Positions 9,381-19,100 of a DNA stretch of 64,000 bases are shown here, in pieces. Under the pieces are notes generated by a model. It searched no databases, had not been told where the DNA came from, and worked only from the letters and a program-made list of their open reading frames with translations. Numbering within the stretch: position 1 is the stretch's first letter; each line of letters opens with the position of its first letter. A program made the translations under genes and the position numbers. The stretch covers positions 5,292,501-5,356,500 of the forward strand of contig NZ_CP050063.1 in the NCBI RefSeq assembly GCF_011604685.1, in the 5' to 3' direction. This DNA is from Spirosoma aureum (GTDB lineage: Bacteria; Bacteroidota; Bacteroidia; Cytophagales; Spirosomataceae).

Positions 9381-10496
9381 TCAGGAACGACGGCCTTTAA
9401 CGATGGCTTCAATTAAGCCCCGCATATAACCGATGGCGAATAAAGCACCAATGTTACTGTAGCCGGGATGTTCATTGCTGTCTCCGGCCATGGTTGGCAC
9501 ATGATCGGGACGCATAGGTCCACGAAATCCGATCTCAAAATAGGTCTTCATGGCTTCGTACATATCAGTTTTACCATCATCGTGGAAGGTTTCCTCGAAA
9601 TGATTCCGATCCCCGCGAACGTCGCGAAAATGGACAAAATGAATTTTGTTACGCTTGCCAAAGTACTTAATCACGGCCGGAATGTCTTCGCCCATTGTCG
9701 CAAACGTACCCTGGCACAGTGTAATGCCATTGCTGGGACTTGGCACAATCTCGATCATTCGTTTGAAGGCATCTGCCGACGTCATAATCCGGGGTATGCC
9801 CCGAATTGCATCTACCGGTGGATCGTCGGGGTGCAGTGCCAGCTTAACACCATGCTTTTCGGCTTCAGGCACAACGGCTTTCAGAAAATAGGTCAGATTC
9901 TTCCACATGGTCTCTTTCGTAAATTCACCAAAGGAAGTCAGTGTATTGTCTTTTATGCCATCGATATCGAATGCACTGACCAGCGCCCCACCCCGGCTGG
10001 GACGATCCATGCTGGTTCGGGCCCAACTGATAACCGGCATCCAGTTATAACAGATCGTGTCGATTCCGGCTTTGGCCAGATTGCCGATGAAGCTGATAAA
10101 GTTTTCAATTTCCTGATCTCGACCATCCAGACCCAGTTTTGTTTTTTCGTTGAGGGCAGGTGGGCCTTCGACCACCCGAAACGTCAATCCTTCTTTAGCC
10201 CAGGCCTCTTTAACGGCCATAATGGCTTTGTAATCCCAGGGATTGACATCCGTTACACCCAGTGTTCGGGCATTGATACCCCCTACCGCATTCATCACCT
10301 GAAGCTGCTTCGACAGCTCTATCCGGCGCTTATCCATGCCATAGAAGTGAGCCAGGCAGAACTGAATTCCCCCGTCTTTACTGTAGGATTCACGGGCGAT
10401 ATCCAACTGGGCGGGCACTTCGGCAGATTGCCCGGTTACTGACAGGGCGGCAAACGATGCGCTCTGCTTGATGAAACGACGACGCGTGTTTTTCAC
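9381..10496 (-). CDS. uxuA: Mannonate dehydratase (UxuA family) with Tat-type signal
   Basis: TIM-barrel enzyme that dehydrates D-mannonate to 2-keto-3-deoxygluconate in hexuronate catabolism. Family blocks seen: GIDTICYNWMPVISWARTS, LALHPDDPP, CQGTFATMGEDI, HFVHFRDVRGD, and FRGPMRPDHVPTMAGD near the C-terminus. The longest frame starts with GTG at 10556; the GTG at 10494-10496 is preferred because it gives MKNTRRRFIKQSASFAALSV, a standard twin-arginine signal, and a protein of 371 aa. An exported mannonate dehydratase is unusual, as the E. coli enzyme is cytosolic. Related TIM-barrel isomerases cannot be excluded. It is a single gene with a hairpin downstream; KduI and KduD of a connected pathway lie at 48-50 kb. 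Confidence 0.8.
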   Translation of the reverse strand: MKNTRRRFIKQSASFAALSVTGQSAEVPAQLDIARESYSKDGGIQFCLAHFYGMDKRRIELSKQLQVMNAVGGINARTLGVTDVNPWDYKAIMAVKEAWAKEGLTFRVVEGPPALNEKTKLGLDGRDQEIENFISFIGNLAKAGIDTICYNWMPVISWARTSMDRPSRGGALVSAFDIDGIKDNTLTSFGEFTKETMWKNLTYFLKAVVPEAEKHGVKLALHPDDPPVDAIRGIPRIMTSADAFKRMIEIVPSPSNGITLCQGTFATMGEDIPAVIKYFGKRNKIHFVHFRDVRGDRNHFEETFHDDGKTDMYEAMKTYFEIGFRGPMRPDHVPTMAGDSNEHPGYSNIGALFAIGYMRGLIEAIVKGRRS

Positions 10497-10746
10497 TGTT
10501 TTATTCGACAGGTCCTGCTGAATTCGAACGTCAATATATCGACTTATTTGTCCCACCCGATACGGGTCATCAATAAATCGGTGCTCGGGCTAAGCATGAC
10601 CGTATGCATGCCTGCGGTGAATACAGCTTTCGAACAGTCTTTTTTTCGGTTCAACCCGTTGAAATGCCAGTTCAGCTATTCAGGTGCTGGATACTGCCAG
10701 GCAAAGACTCAACTTTGAAGCCGTAAACAACCAAAGACAATTTAAC

Positions 10747-11613
10747 ATGAAGAACCTTCTCTCGCTTTTTGCATTTACCTTAGTATCGCTAAGTTTGTCG
10801 GCTCAACCAAAACCCGCTGTGCGTAAGCCTGTTAACCCCGCCGTTCGTACGACAGCGACGCAGTCAAATTCAGCCAAGACAACCACAACGCCCCAGAATA
10901 AGCCCGTTGCGGCAACGAAACCCACTCCTCAGCCAGCCACCGCCTATCAGGAACAGGCTACGGCTGCTCCGACACCTACACCGGCTAAATCTCAGACGTT
11001 GGCAACCAGCCGTCCGGCCCTTCAACCGACGATACCTGCCAGGGAAAGTCATTTCCAGATTGGCTTCCGGCTCGGCGGCAACTCGTCTACAATCGGTGGT
11101 GTCGACGTTTCCGAGTTAGGCCCAGGTGTTAAATTAGAACGGGTAACTGGCTTTCATGGCGGAGTCGTTTTCAACATTGGTGGTCCAACGTTCTCGGTTC
11201 AACCCGAAATTCTGTATACACAATACGGTGTTCGCATGGCGTTTAACGCCGACTACCTACAGATCAAATACAATCTGGTGGAAGTGCCCGTTCTCCTGAA
11301 AGCTACATTTGGTACGTCCAACGCCCAATTCTTTGTGAATGCCGGGCCTGTTGCTACCTACACGCTGAGTGGAACGATTTCGGTTCGGGAAGGGGGTCAA
11401 TCTGATTCGCAGACCATGGATATGACCAACGAAGGACGGTTTTCCTATGGCGCGTCGGGTGGAGCCGGTGTATCGCTGAAGGCCGGACCGGGTAAGTTTT
11501 TGCTGGAAGGCAGATACTCGTATTTATTCTCGAATAGCAGTGATGAGACGAAATTAACGCCCCAGAACGCTATGTTGTCGGTGGGCTACCTGATCCCCAT
11601 TGGGGGGCGCTAA
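10747..11613 (+). CDS. Outer-membrane beta-barrel protein with Pro/Thr/Ala-rich linker
   Basis: 288 aa from the ATG at 10747, chosen over an upstream in-frame start because it gives a clean signal peptide (MKNLLSLFAFTLVSLSLSAQ). Residues about 21-100 are rich in Pro, Thr and Ala, an extended periplasmic linker. The rest, from FQIGFRLGGNSS, has alternating strands typical of small barrels: GFHGGVVFNIGG, FSVQPEILYTQYGVRMAF, LVEVPVLLKATFG, FVNAGPVATYTL, FLLEGRYSYLFSNSS, and a C-terminal strand MLSVGYLIPIGGR. This resembles the 'porin family' or outer membrane beta-barrel domain proteins of Bacteroidetes. The substrate or role is unknown. A strong bidirectional terminator separates it from the convergent sulfatase. 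Confidence 0.8.
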   Translation: MKNLLSLFAFTLVSLSLSAQPKPAVRKPVNPAVRTTATQSNSAKTTTTPQNKPVAATKPTPQPATAYQEQATAAPTPTPAKSQTLATSRPALQPTIPARESHFQIGFRLGGNSSTIGGVDVSELGPGVKLERVTGFHGGVVFNIGGPTFSVQPEILYTQYGVRMAFNADYLQIKYNLVEVPVLLKATFGTSNAQFFVNAGPVATYTLSGTISVREGGQSDSQTMDMTNEGRFSYGASGGAGVSLKAGPGKFLLEGRYSYLFSNSSDETKLTPQNAMLSVGYLIPIGGR

Positions 11614-11663
11614 GCATCAGAATTAGTTGCTCGAATGCATTTTGGTGTCTGATCAAATCACAT

Positions 11664-11725
11664 AAAATTCCTAAACCAGCGAATAGCCTGTCATGGAGTA
11701 GGCTATTTGCTGGTTTAGGAATTTT
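11664..11725. terminator. Bidirectional terminator between convergent genes
   Basis: 26-bp arms (11664-11689 and 11700-11725) with one mismatch and a 10-nt loop. The outer ends are A-rich on the left and T-rich on the right (aaaattcc and ggaatttt), so it reads as an intrinsic terminator from both sides. It lies between the barrel-protein gene and the sulfatase gene, whose stops face each other. Confidence 0.8.
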
Positions 11726-11749
11726 GTCGGGCCTTCCGTCGAGGTCGCA

Positions 11750-13468
11750 CTACCTGGCTTTTTTGCCCGGCTTAGGAAATACCTGATGCGTATGAGCCCA
11801 CTGCTGCCACAAGCTTTCCAGTTGGCGTACTTTGTCGGGGTATCGGGCCGTCACATCCTGAGTTTCGGATTTGTCGGTGGCGAGATTGAACAGGTGCCAG
11901 CTAGAGTCACGGCTTGCCGAAACGAGCTTCCAGTCACCCGACCGGGCATAGCGGGCGCCAAAATGCTCGTTAAATAGCGTTTCGTGGCCAGCAGACGCCT
12001 TGCCTCGTAAAGAAGGAACCAGACTAACTCCGGTTGTTGGTGTGATCGGATGACCGTTTAAGGTCGACGGGTATTTTGCACCGGTCAGTTCGACGAAAGT
12101 AGGCATAAAGTCCATCACGTGGCCCACTTGTGGGCTGTAGCTACCTTTTTTGGCCGTAATGCCTTTTGGCCAAAAGGCTACCAATGGCGTATGAACGCCA
12201 CCTTCATACGACTCAGACTTCCAGTATCGGTAGGGCGTATTAGCCACATTTGCCCAACGCTGGCCAATCGAAGCGTAGGAGGTTTCGGAACCGGGCATTA
12301 CCTTCTTTTTCAGGTCATAGACAATCGGGCGACCATCTCTGGTTTTGCTGGGCCGGTCGAATCCGGGACCGTAGGCGGTGCAGTTTTCAGGACTCGCTCC
12401 ATTGTCTGATAAGAAAAGAATCAGCGTATTATCCAGCTGACCCGTTTCACGAAGGGCTTTAAGCATGCGCCCAATTCCCTGATCCATCCGGTCGATCATG
12501 GCCGCATGAACGGCCATTGCACGAGCATCCCATTCTTTATCCGGGTTATTTTCCCAGGTCAGTTCATCCTCCCAACGTTCAGAAAGCTTGGTTTGAGCTG
12601 GATCAATCAACCCTAGTTTACTCATTTTCTGATAACGGGCTTTCCGGATGGAATCCCAACCCGATTTGTAGGTATCTTTGTATCTGGCAATATCCTCGGG
12701 GGGAGCCATCAGTGGCCAGTGCGGAGCAGTTTCGGCAACATACAGGAAAAACGGGGCCGATGACTTTGCAAAGGACTTTATGTAGGCCACTGTCGTATCG
12801 CTGATCGCATCGGTATGATAGTAATTCTTCGGCACCTGTTTAATCGGTTTGGTACCGCTCACCAGACTAAATGGATCGAAAAAATCAACGACGCCCCAGA
12901 TATTTCCGAAATACCTGTCGAATCCACGGCTGGTAGGATATTGCTCGATGGGGGCAAAATCGCCGTAATCTTTCTGGTGATTCAGCCAGTCCAACTGCTC
13001 CTGCGGGGTTTTCTGTACGTTGGTATTGGATACATGCCACTTACCGGTCATGGCTGTCTGATAGCCTGCCGATTTGAGTACTTCGGCTAGTGTAACCGTG
13101 TTTTCGGTCATGTGTCCCCGATAACCAGGTTCATCTTCTGCATCGGTCATCTTGCCAATGCCTGCCTGCTGATTATAGAGTCCGGTCAGCAATGAGGCTC
13201 GCGTCGGACAGCAACGGGAAGTGTTATAAAACTGCGTATAACGAATCCCGTTATTGGCCAGATAATCAATGTTCGGGGTGTGGATTTCGCTTCCATAGCA
13301 ACCTATGTCCGAAAAACCCAGGTCATCAGCCAGTATCACAATGATGTTGGGCCGGGATGTTGCCCTTGGTAACTGCATCTCCGGGCGTTTTTTGTTGAAT
13401 CCGCCGGAAAACAGGATAGCAACTACGGCCATCAATGGAAAAAACAGGATAAATAGCCCTTTTTTCAT
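11750..13468 (-). CDS. Sulfatase (arylsulfatase family, S1 type)
   Basis: Exported sulfatase, 572 aa, that removes sulfate esters, here probably from a glycan. The start at 13468 gives a hydrophobic signal (MKKGLFILFFPLMAVVAILF). Visible are the metal site ILADDLGFSDIG (Asp48, Asp49), and the maturation motif C-x-P-x-R as CCPTR with Cys86 to be converted to formylglycine, followed by ASLLTG. Later blocks include MTGKWHVS, PFFLYVAETAPHWPL, LILFLSDNGASPENC and a C-terminal domain with SGDWKLVSASRDSSWHLFNL. It needs a formylglycine-generating or anSME enzyme encoded elsewhere. It lies 27 bp after the GH5-like gene, in one operon with the SusCD pair. Confidence 0.92.
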   Translation of the reverse strand: MKKGLFILFFPLMAVVAILFSGGFNKKRPEMQLPRATSRPNIIVILADDLGFSDIGCYGSEIHTPNIDYLANNGIRYTQFYNTSRCCPTRASLLTGLYNQQAGIGKMTDAEDEPGYRGHMTENTVTLAEVLKSAGYQTAMTGKWHVSNTNVQKTPQEQLDWLNHQKDYGDFAPIEQYPTSRGFDRYFGNIWGVVDFFDPFSLVSGTKPIKQVPKNYYHTDAISDTTVAYIKSFAKSSAPFFLYVAETAPHWPLMAPPEDIARYKDTYKSGWDSIRKARYQKMSKLGLIDPAQTKLSERWEDELTWENNPDKEWDARAMAVHAAMIDRMDQGIGRMLKALRETGQLDNTLILFLSDNGASPENCTAYGPGFDRPSKTRDGRPIVYDLKKKVMPGSETSYASIGQRWANVANTPYRYWKSESYEGGVHTPLVAFWPKGITAKKGSYSPQVGHVMDFMPTFVELTGAKYPSTLNGHPITPTTGVSLVPSLRGKASAGHETLFNEHFGARYARSGDWKLVSASRDSSWHLFNLATDKSETQDVTARYPDKVRQLESLWQQWAHTHQVFPKPGKKAR

Positions 13469-13495
13469 AGAGACAAATTGTAATTGTGCCAAGGC

Positions 13496-14557
13496 TTACT
13501 TTTTACCGGTTAACGCTTTTATGTTACTGACCTCATCTTCACTGAAGGGGGTTCCGTCTTTTCTGAAAATATCATGAAACCACAACTCAGGTTCCTTGCC
13601 ATCAGGCATGGGCGTTCCCCAGGCATAGATCGTATTGGTTTTTCCGGCAACAAACCCCCAGTTGATCGCGCCGATGTTTTCCTTTTTCAGCATGGGCATT
13701 ATGGTCTGGAACAGGCTGCCGTTTTTGCGGGCCATGTATTCCGTACAGATTAACGGACGATTGTATTTTCGCAGGTCTTTGATCAGGTTCTGATGATTGT
13801 CAATATACCGGTAATTGTGGTAGGTAATCACGTCCGAGTTTTCCAGTTGAAACTTGTTTAGCTCGTTAAACTTTTCGCCCCAGTTCCAAACCCCTGCGCT
13901 AATCGGTTGCGAAGTGTCAACCGAACGAGCCCAGCCATATACTGCCTTAAGAAGAGGTAAACTTTTGCCGAAGTACTGATTGTTACCCGGTTCGTTATAC
14001 AGATCCCAGAGCAAGATCCGGTCGTCATTTTTAAAGGTAGTCATCACGTCCTTCACATAACTTTCCAGCACCGAAAGGCTATCCGGATGATTCAGAATCA
14101 TGGTTCCGGGGTCGCGCACCCAGCCACTGTTGTGAATTCCCGTTTTGGGTTCTGGCTGTTTACCGGGATGGTATTCATCGTTCCAGCAGTCGTCAAAAAA
14201 TACCAGAATGGTTTTGATACCGTGTTTTTGGGCTATCTGAAGATATTGACCAAGCCGACTTTTAAACCCGGCTTTGTCCGAAGTCCAGGCGACATGGTGC
14301 AGGTAGACCCGCATCGCATTTAGCCCCAGTCCTTCGGCCCAGCCCAATTCACGATCGATGGTCTGGGGATCGAACGTAGCGGCCTGAAACATTTCCAACT
14401 GGTTTATGGCGGTGCTTGGCTGGAAATTACAACCTCTCATCCACCCTTGTTTCTGGTACCATTCGTTGGCTTTTTCAGTTGACCAAATCTTTTTTTGAGC
14501 ATGTAAACCGGCTGCGGAAAGCAACAGGAAAATAGGTACGATCAGTAGTTTTTTCAT
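13496..14557 (-). CDS. Glycoside hydrolase, family 5-like (cellulase-type TIM barrel)
   Basis: 353-aa secreted glycosidase with signal peptide MKKLLIVPIFLLLSAAGLHA. The fold is that of clan GH-A: the acid/base glutamate sits in LLWDLYNEPGN (Glu189) and the nucleophile in RPLICTEYMAR (Glu273); the loop ITYHNYRYID and the Trp-rich stretch GAINWGFVAGKT also fit. Bacteroidetes genes of this kind are often called cellulase family or beta-mannanase-like; the polymer cleaved cannot be read here. It lies between SusD and the sulfatase, so its substrate is probably imported by that SusCD pair and may be sulfated. Confidence 0.85.
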   Translation of the reverse strand: MKKLLIVPIFLLLSAAGLHAQKKIWSTEKANEWYQKQGWMRGCNFQPSTAINQLEMFQAATFDPQTIDRELGWAEGLGLNAMRVYLHHVAWTSDKAGFKSRLGQYLQIAQKHGIKTILVFFDDCWNDEYHPGKQPEPKTGIHNSGWVRDPGTMILNHPDSLSVLESYVKDVMTTFKNDDRILLWDLYNEPGNNQYFGKSLPLLKAVYGWARSVDTSQPISAGVWNWGEKFNELNKFQLENSDVITYHNYRYIDNHQNLIKDLRKYNRPLICTEYMARKNGSLFQTIMPMLKKENIGAINWGFVAGKTNTIYAWGTPMPDGKEPELWFHDIFRKDGTPFSEDEVSNIKALTGKK

Positions 14558-14681
14558 AGAAAATAATTCGGAATCTCAATTGAATGCATACAGGATTGGG
14601 TACGTTTCCTGTCATTCACTTTTTGCAGAATGACTAAAACCCGGCGACAGACACACCAGCCATCTTTAGTTACGGGCTAAT

Positions 14682-16145
14682 CTAATAGCCAGGATTTTGA
14701 ACGCAGAGCTTGTTGGCATCGATCTCTGACTGCGGAATTGGGAATAATACCCGTTCTGGTTTGGCGTTGGTTACTCCTCTGGCCTGGGCCAGTGAGATAA
14801 ACGTTCCCTGACGAATCAGATCTTCCCGGCGTTTGCCTTCTGAAACGAATTCCCAACCTCTTTCTCTGAAAATTGCCGTGCGAAATGCCTCCCTGGTCGG
14901 TACATCGGCGGCTGTCAGGTTAGCAATACCCGCACGGGCACGAACCTGATTGATCAATGAAAAACACTCCGTTGTCGGGCCATTCAACTCGTTTAGGGCT
15001 TCTGCTCGTGTCAGCAACATATCGGCATAGCGAATAACCGGCACATCGGTTCCGCTGTTATTCCCGACGGTACTGTTGTCCCAGTATTTAAAACTGCGGG
15101 CATTGTCTCCCGTCGATAGATCGACTGTCTGATCACTGTTGTTCACGTAACTGGTACAGATCAGTTGCAGCCGTTTATCCGTTGCCGCAAACGTATTGGT
15201 GAAGGCCGTACGTAGTCGATACTGAGTCGCAAAGTTAGACATGGTAGACTTATAGACGTATGCAGGGAATTGTGGACTGCTTTTATAGGCAGGAGGCAAA
15301 GCACCCGCCTGATACCAGTTCCCGAACGGGTCTTCAGGGCGACATTGTAAGGCTAACATCATTTCGCGGTTGCTACTGCCTTCATTTTCTACCCGAAACA
15401 GATTTACAAAACTAGGATTCAGGGCGTAATAATTCAGGTCGATGACAGCCTTCGCAGCATCAGCCGCTTTTTGCCACTGTTTCGTATTCAGATAAAACTT
15501 GGCCAGAATCCCGTTCGCATTTCCCTTGTTTAAACGGCCAAAGGCTTCTTCTTTTCCCGGATCGGGCAAATCAGCAATGGATTGGGTAATGTCGGTTTCG
15601 ATAAAGGTTTTGAGTTCATCGTCGGTCGCTCGTGCCAGATCACCGGTCTGATTAGTGGGCGTTCTGAGGGGAACCGTTCCAAAAAAACTGTACAGAAGTG
15701 CATAGGCCTGGGCCCGCAAAACCCGCGCTTCGGCCTTGTACAGTTTTTTAATGGCATCGGTGGTATTTACGTTGGCAATGTTATCGATAACGCCATTGGC
15801 ATCACGAATCGTCCGATAATTTGGGGTCCACATATCATCGTTAAAGGTTCCAATTGAGGGGTCCCAGGTAAAATTGATGAGCGTAATCAGCTGCCCATTC
15901 TCGGCCCCACCCGTATTAAACCCCATATCGGTACATACTTCCGAATCATTAATGACGTAGCGGGAATTGGATTGCGTTTGCTGCTGTGCGTAAGCCGAAA
16001 ATAACAGCGATTTGATACCTGCTTCGGACGTCAGTACGTTGCTCGGTGAAAATTCAGACTTTGGGGTTACCTCCAGTGCTTCTTCGCAGGAAGAAAGCAC
16101 AAACAGGGAGCAGGTCAGGGATATATAGAGGACTATCTTTTTCAT
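14682..16145 (-). CDS. SusD/RagB-family outer-membrane nutrient-binding lipoprotein
   Basis: 487 aa with lipoprotein signal ending LFVLSSC (Cys20 lipidated). Family blocks: KLYKAEARVLRAQAYALLYS, FFGTVPLRTP, KAVIDLNYYAL, VIRYADMLLTRAEALNELNG, LINQVRARAGI, FRERGWEFVSEGKRREDLIR and the terminal FPIPQSEIDANKLCVQNPGY. It is the binding partner of the SusC protein encoded 40 bp upstream. The 124-bp gap to the GH5-like gene contains no clear terminator, so read-through into the glycosidase and sulfatase genes is plausible. Confidence 0.94.
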   Translation of the reverse strand: MKKIVLYISLTCSLFVLSSCEEALEVTPKSEFSPSNVLTSEAGIKSLLFSAYAQQQTQSNSRYVINDSEVCTDMGFNTGGAENGQLITLINFTWDPSIGTFNDDMWTPNYRTIRDANGVIDNIANVNTTDAIKKLYKAEARVLRAQAYALLYSFFGTVPLRTPTNQTGDLARATDDELKTFIETDITQSIADLPDPGKEEAFGRLNKGNANGILAKFYLNTKQWQKAADAAKAVIDLNYYALNPSFVNLFRVENEGSSNREMMLALQCRPEDPFGNWYQAGALPPAYKSSPQFPAYVYKSTMSNFATQYRLRTAFTNTFAATDKRLQLICTSYVNNSDQTVDLSTGDNARSFKYWDNSTVGNNSGTDVPVIRYADMLLTRAEALNELNGPTTECFSLINQVRARAGIANLTAADVPTREAFRTAIFRERGWEFVSEGKRREDLIRQGTFISLAQARGVTNAKPERVLFPIPQSEIDANKLCVQNPGY

Positions 16146-16185
16146 GGGAGATCCAGTTTCATTCTGTACGTGATGTCTCTTTAGT

Positions 16186-19100
16186 TCAGAATTGCAGATT
16201 AAGACCGGTTGTAAAGGTTCTCGTTAGTGGGTATGTATTATAATCGATCCGTAAAATATTATCACCCAGCGCATTAGCTGCCGGATCGGAGCCACTGTAT
16301 TTGGTGAAGGTATAGAGGTTCTGCCCGTTCACAAATACCGAGGCACCACTGATATATCGGTTAGTAGGTACTGGAATTTTATACGACAATCGTATGGCCT
16401 GAAGGCGCAGATAAGAAGCATCTTCAACCGTTTTGTTGGTTACCTGCCTCTGCCCCTGAACATCATTCGGCAGGAAAGAAGGGTATTCGTTGGTTGGATT
16501 CGTTGGCGTCCAGCGGTTCAGGTAAGGGTCAGCGAGTTTATTGCGCCGGTAATCGACCGGATAGTATGAATCGACCAGGCTGCTATTCAGCATTTTAGCT
16601 CCCTGCGATCCTTCTAAAAATACATCGAGAACAAGTCCCCTGAACGAAACGCTTGAGTTGAAGCCGTAGTAAAAATCGGGCAGCGCTTTCCCAAGAATGA
16701 CACGATCATTGGCATTGATAATTTTGTTGCCGTCCAGATCCCGGTATTTTGGATCACCGGGTCGAACTCCCGTTTGAGCCTGACCGAAATCGTCACCTGT
16801 CTGCCAGACTCCATCGACAATATAGCCGTAGAATGATCCGATGGATTCGCCCGGTTTCAGTATGCTGACCTGCCCAATGCTACCCGGCCCTGTACCAATA
16901 GACTGGCTCACATTTCCTAGGCTTAGGACCTGATTTTTTAACGTGGTGATGTTAAAGCCCGCATCGATCCTGAAATCTTTCTTGTTGAGCACAACACCTT
17001 TCAGGGCAAATTCAAGCCCGCTGTTACGCATACTGCCTACATTCTCAGTACGGCTGCCAAAACCGGTACTCGATGGCTGTGGAATATCATACAAGAGATT
17101 AGACGTTTTCCGATTATAGTAGTCGATGCTACCCGTCAGGCGGGAGTTAAAGAACCCAAAATCAACACCTATATCAGCCTGCACCGCCGACTCCCATTGC
17201 AGGTTGGGATTGGCACTCCGGGAAGGTTGTAAGGAGCTAACTTTGTTTCCATTAAATACGGCATTGCGACCCGCTGAGTAGGTCGAAAAATACAGGTAAT
17301 TGACGGTTGGCTGGTTACCGGTTACGCCGTAACTGGCTCTAAATTTCAATTCGCTCAACGACCGGCTGTTTTTCAGGAAATCCTCATCATGGATACGCCA
17401 GGCTAGAGCGGCAGATGGAAAATAACCGAACCGTTTATTAGGGCCGAACCGCGCCGAGCCATCGGCGCGGATGGAGCCAGTGAGGAGATATTTCCCTTTG
17501 TAGGCGTAGTTCACCCGGCCCAGAAACGAGATGAGTTTATTCTCCTGACGACCACTGCTGACGCCATTCAGCGTATTATCGCCAGTGCCCAGAGCATCGT
17601 ATGTAAGGTCAGCAAGGGCAAAGGAGCGTGAACTGGCCGTTAATGAACTCGACGTGTAACGCTCATAGGTGGAGCCGACCACAGCGCTAATCCGGTGATC
17701 TTTAACCGATTTATTGTAGTTCAGCGTACCTTCAGCCAGGTAGTAACCGCGTTTACCGTCACGCACGTCGGCATAACCGTTGTAGGATAACCCGGTTAAT
17801 GTCGTTGGATCAATCCAGAAATAACGCTGGTTGTCGTTCAGATCAACACCTACTCGTACTTTGGCCGATAAAGCTGGAGCCAGGAAGTATTCGGCATACA
17901 GATTACCAAACGTACGATACGTGTCACCCATCCCGTATTGTCCATTAATAACCGCCAGGGGATTATCCATTGGGGCCATCAACGGCGATCGGTAGTAAGA
18001 GCCATCGGCGTTATAAGGTGGTGCTGTTGGGTCGTAATTCTGGGCCATATACAAGGCACTCGCATTGTCATTTAACCCCACACCAGTTGCGTTGTAGTAA
18101 TCACGGGTATACGATGTCGTCAGGCTGATGCCAATATTGTATTTGTTTGCAATGCCATTCTCCACATTCACCCGCGCATTATACCGGCGTGTACCCGACT
18201 TGAGCATGATCCCGTCCTGATTGAAGTAACCGGCCGACATATAAAATCTGGTGTTTCCACCGGCTCCGCTAAACGAAAGGTCATGCGATTGAATGGGCGC
18301 ATCCCGCAGCAAGAGTTTTTGCCAGTCCGTATTGGCATTTGAACCGGTTACTTTAGGCGTACTTAACTTTCCAAGATCGATGATTTCATTGATGGCTTTT
18401 GTATATTCATCGCCGGTCATAAATCGCTGGGTATGGGCAACTTTCTGAACGCCGTACGTTCCGTTGTACTCGACCTTCAGTTTGCCCTCCTTGCCTTTTT
18501 TGGTCGTAATAATCACCACTCCATTCGCTCCACGGGAACCATAAATCGCCGAAGCCGATGCATCTTTCAAAATTTCAATCGACTCAATATCAGCGGGATT
18601 CAGGCTATTCAAGGGCGTTCTATTATTCGGATTGCTGGTCGTACCGCCAGCGCTCGCCGTACCAATAGCCGTACCATCGTTGACCGGTAACCCATCGACT
18701 ACGTATAAAGGGTCATTATTGCCCGTAATGGACGTAATTCCTCTAATCTGTACGCTCATCGTTGCACCGGGTTCACCACTTTTCTGATAGATCTGTACGC
18801 CCGGCGATCGCCCGATCAGAGTTTGTTGTAGGTTAACATTGGTCCCTCGGGTTAAATCCTGCGCTTTTAGGGAGGTTACTGATCCGGTCAGGTCACTTTT
18901 CCGTACAGAACCATATCCCACAACGACCACCTCATTCAGGGACTGATTAGTTTCCTCTAACTGGACATTGATCTCGGACCGCGGCTGGCCGTTTCCATTG
19001 AGCAGGCTGATTTCCTGGGCAACGTAGCCCACATAGGAGAACACCAGCGTTAACGAGCCCGGCCCTGACGCCGGTTCTGGAATGCTTAACTGATAACGGC

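Noticed and set aside
9468..10442. Long plus-strand frame opposite the mannonate dehydratase gene
   Set aside because: It is the antisense shadow of a well-supported enzyme gene and has no family pattern of its own.
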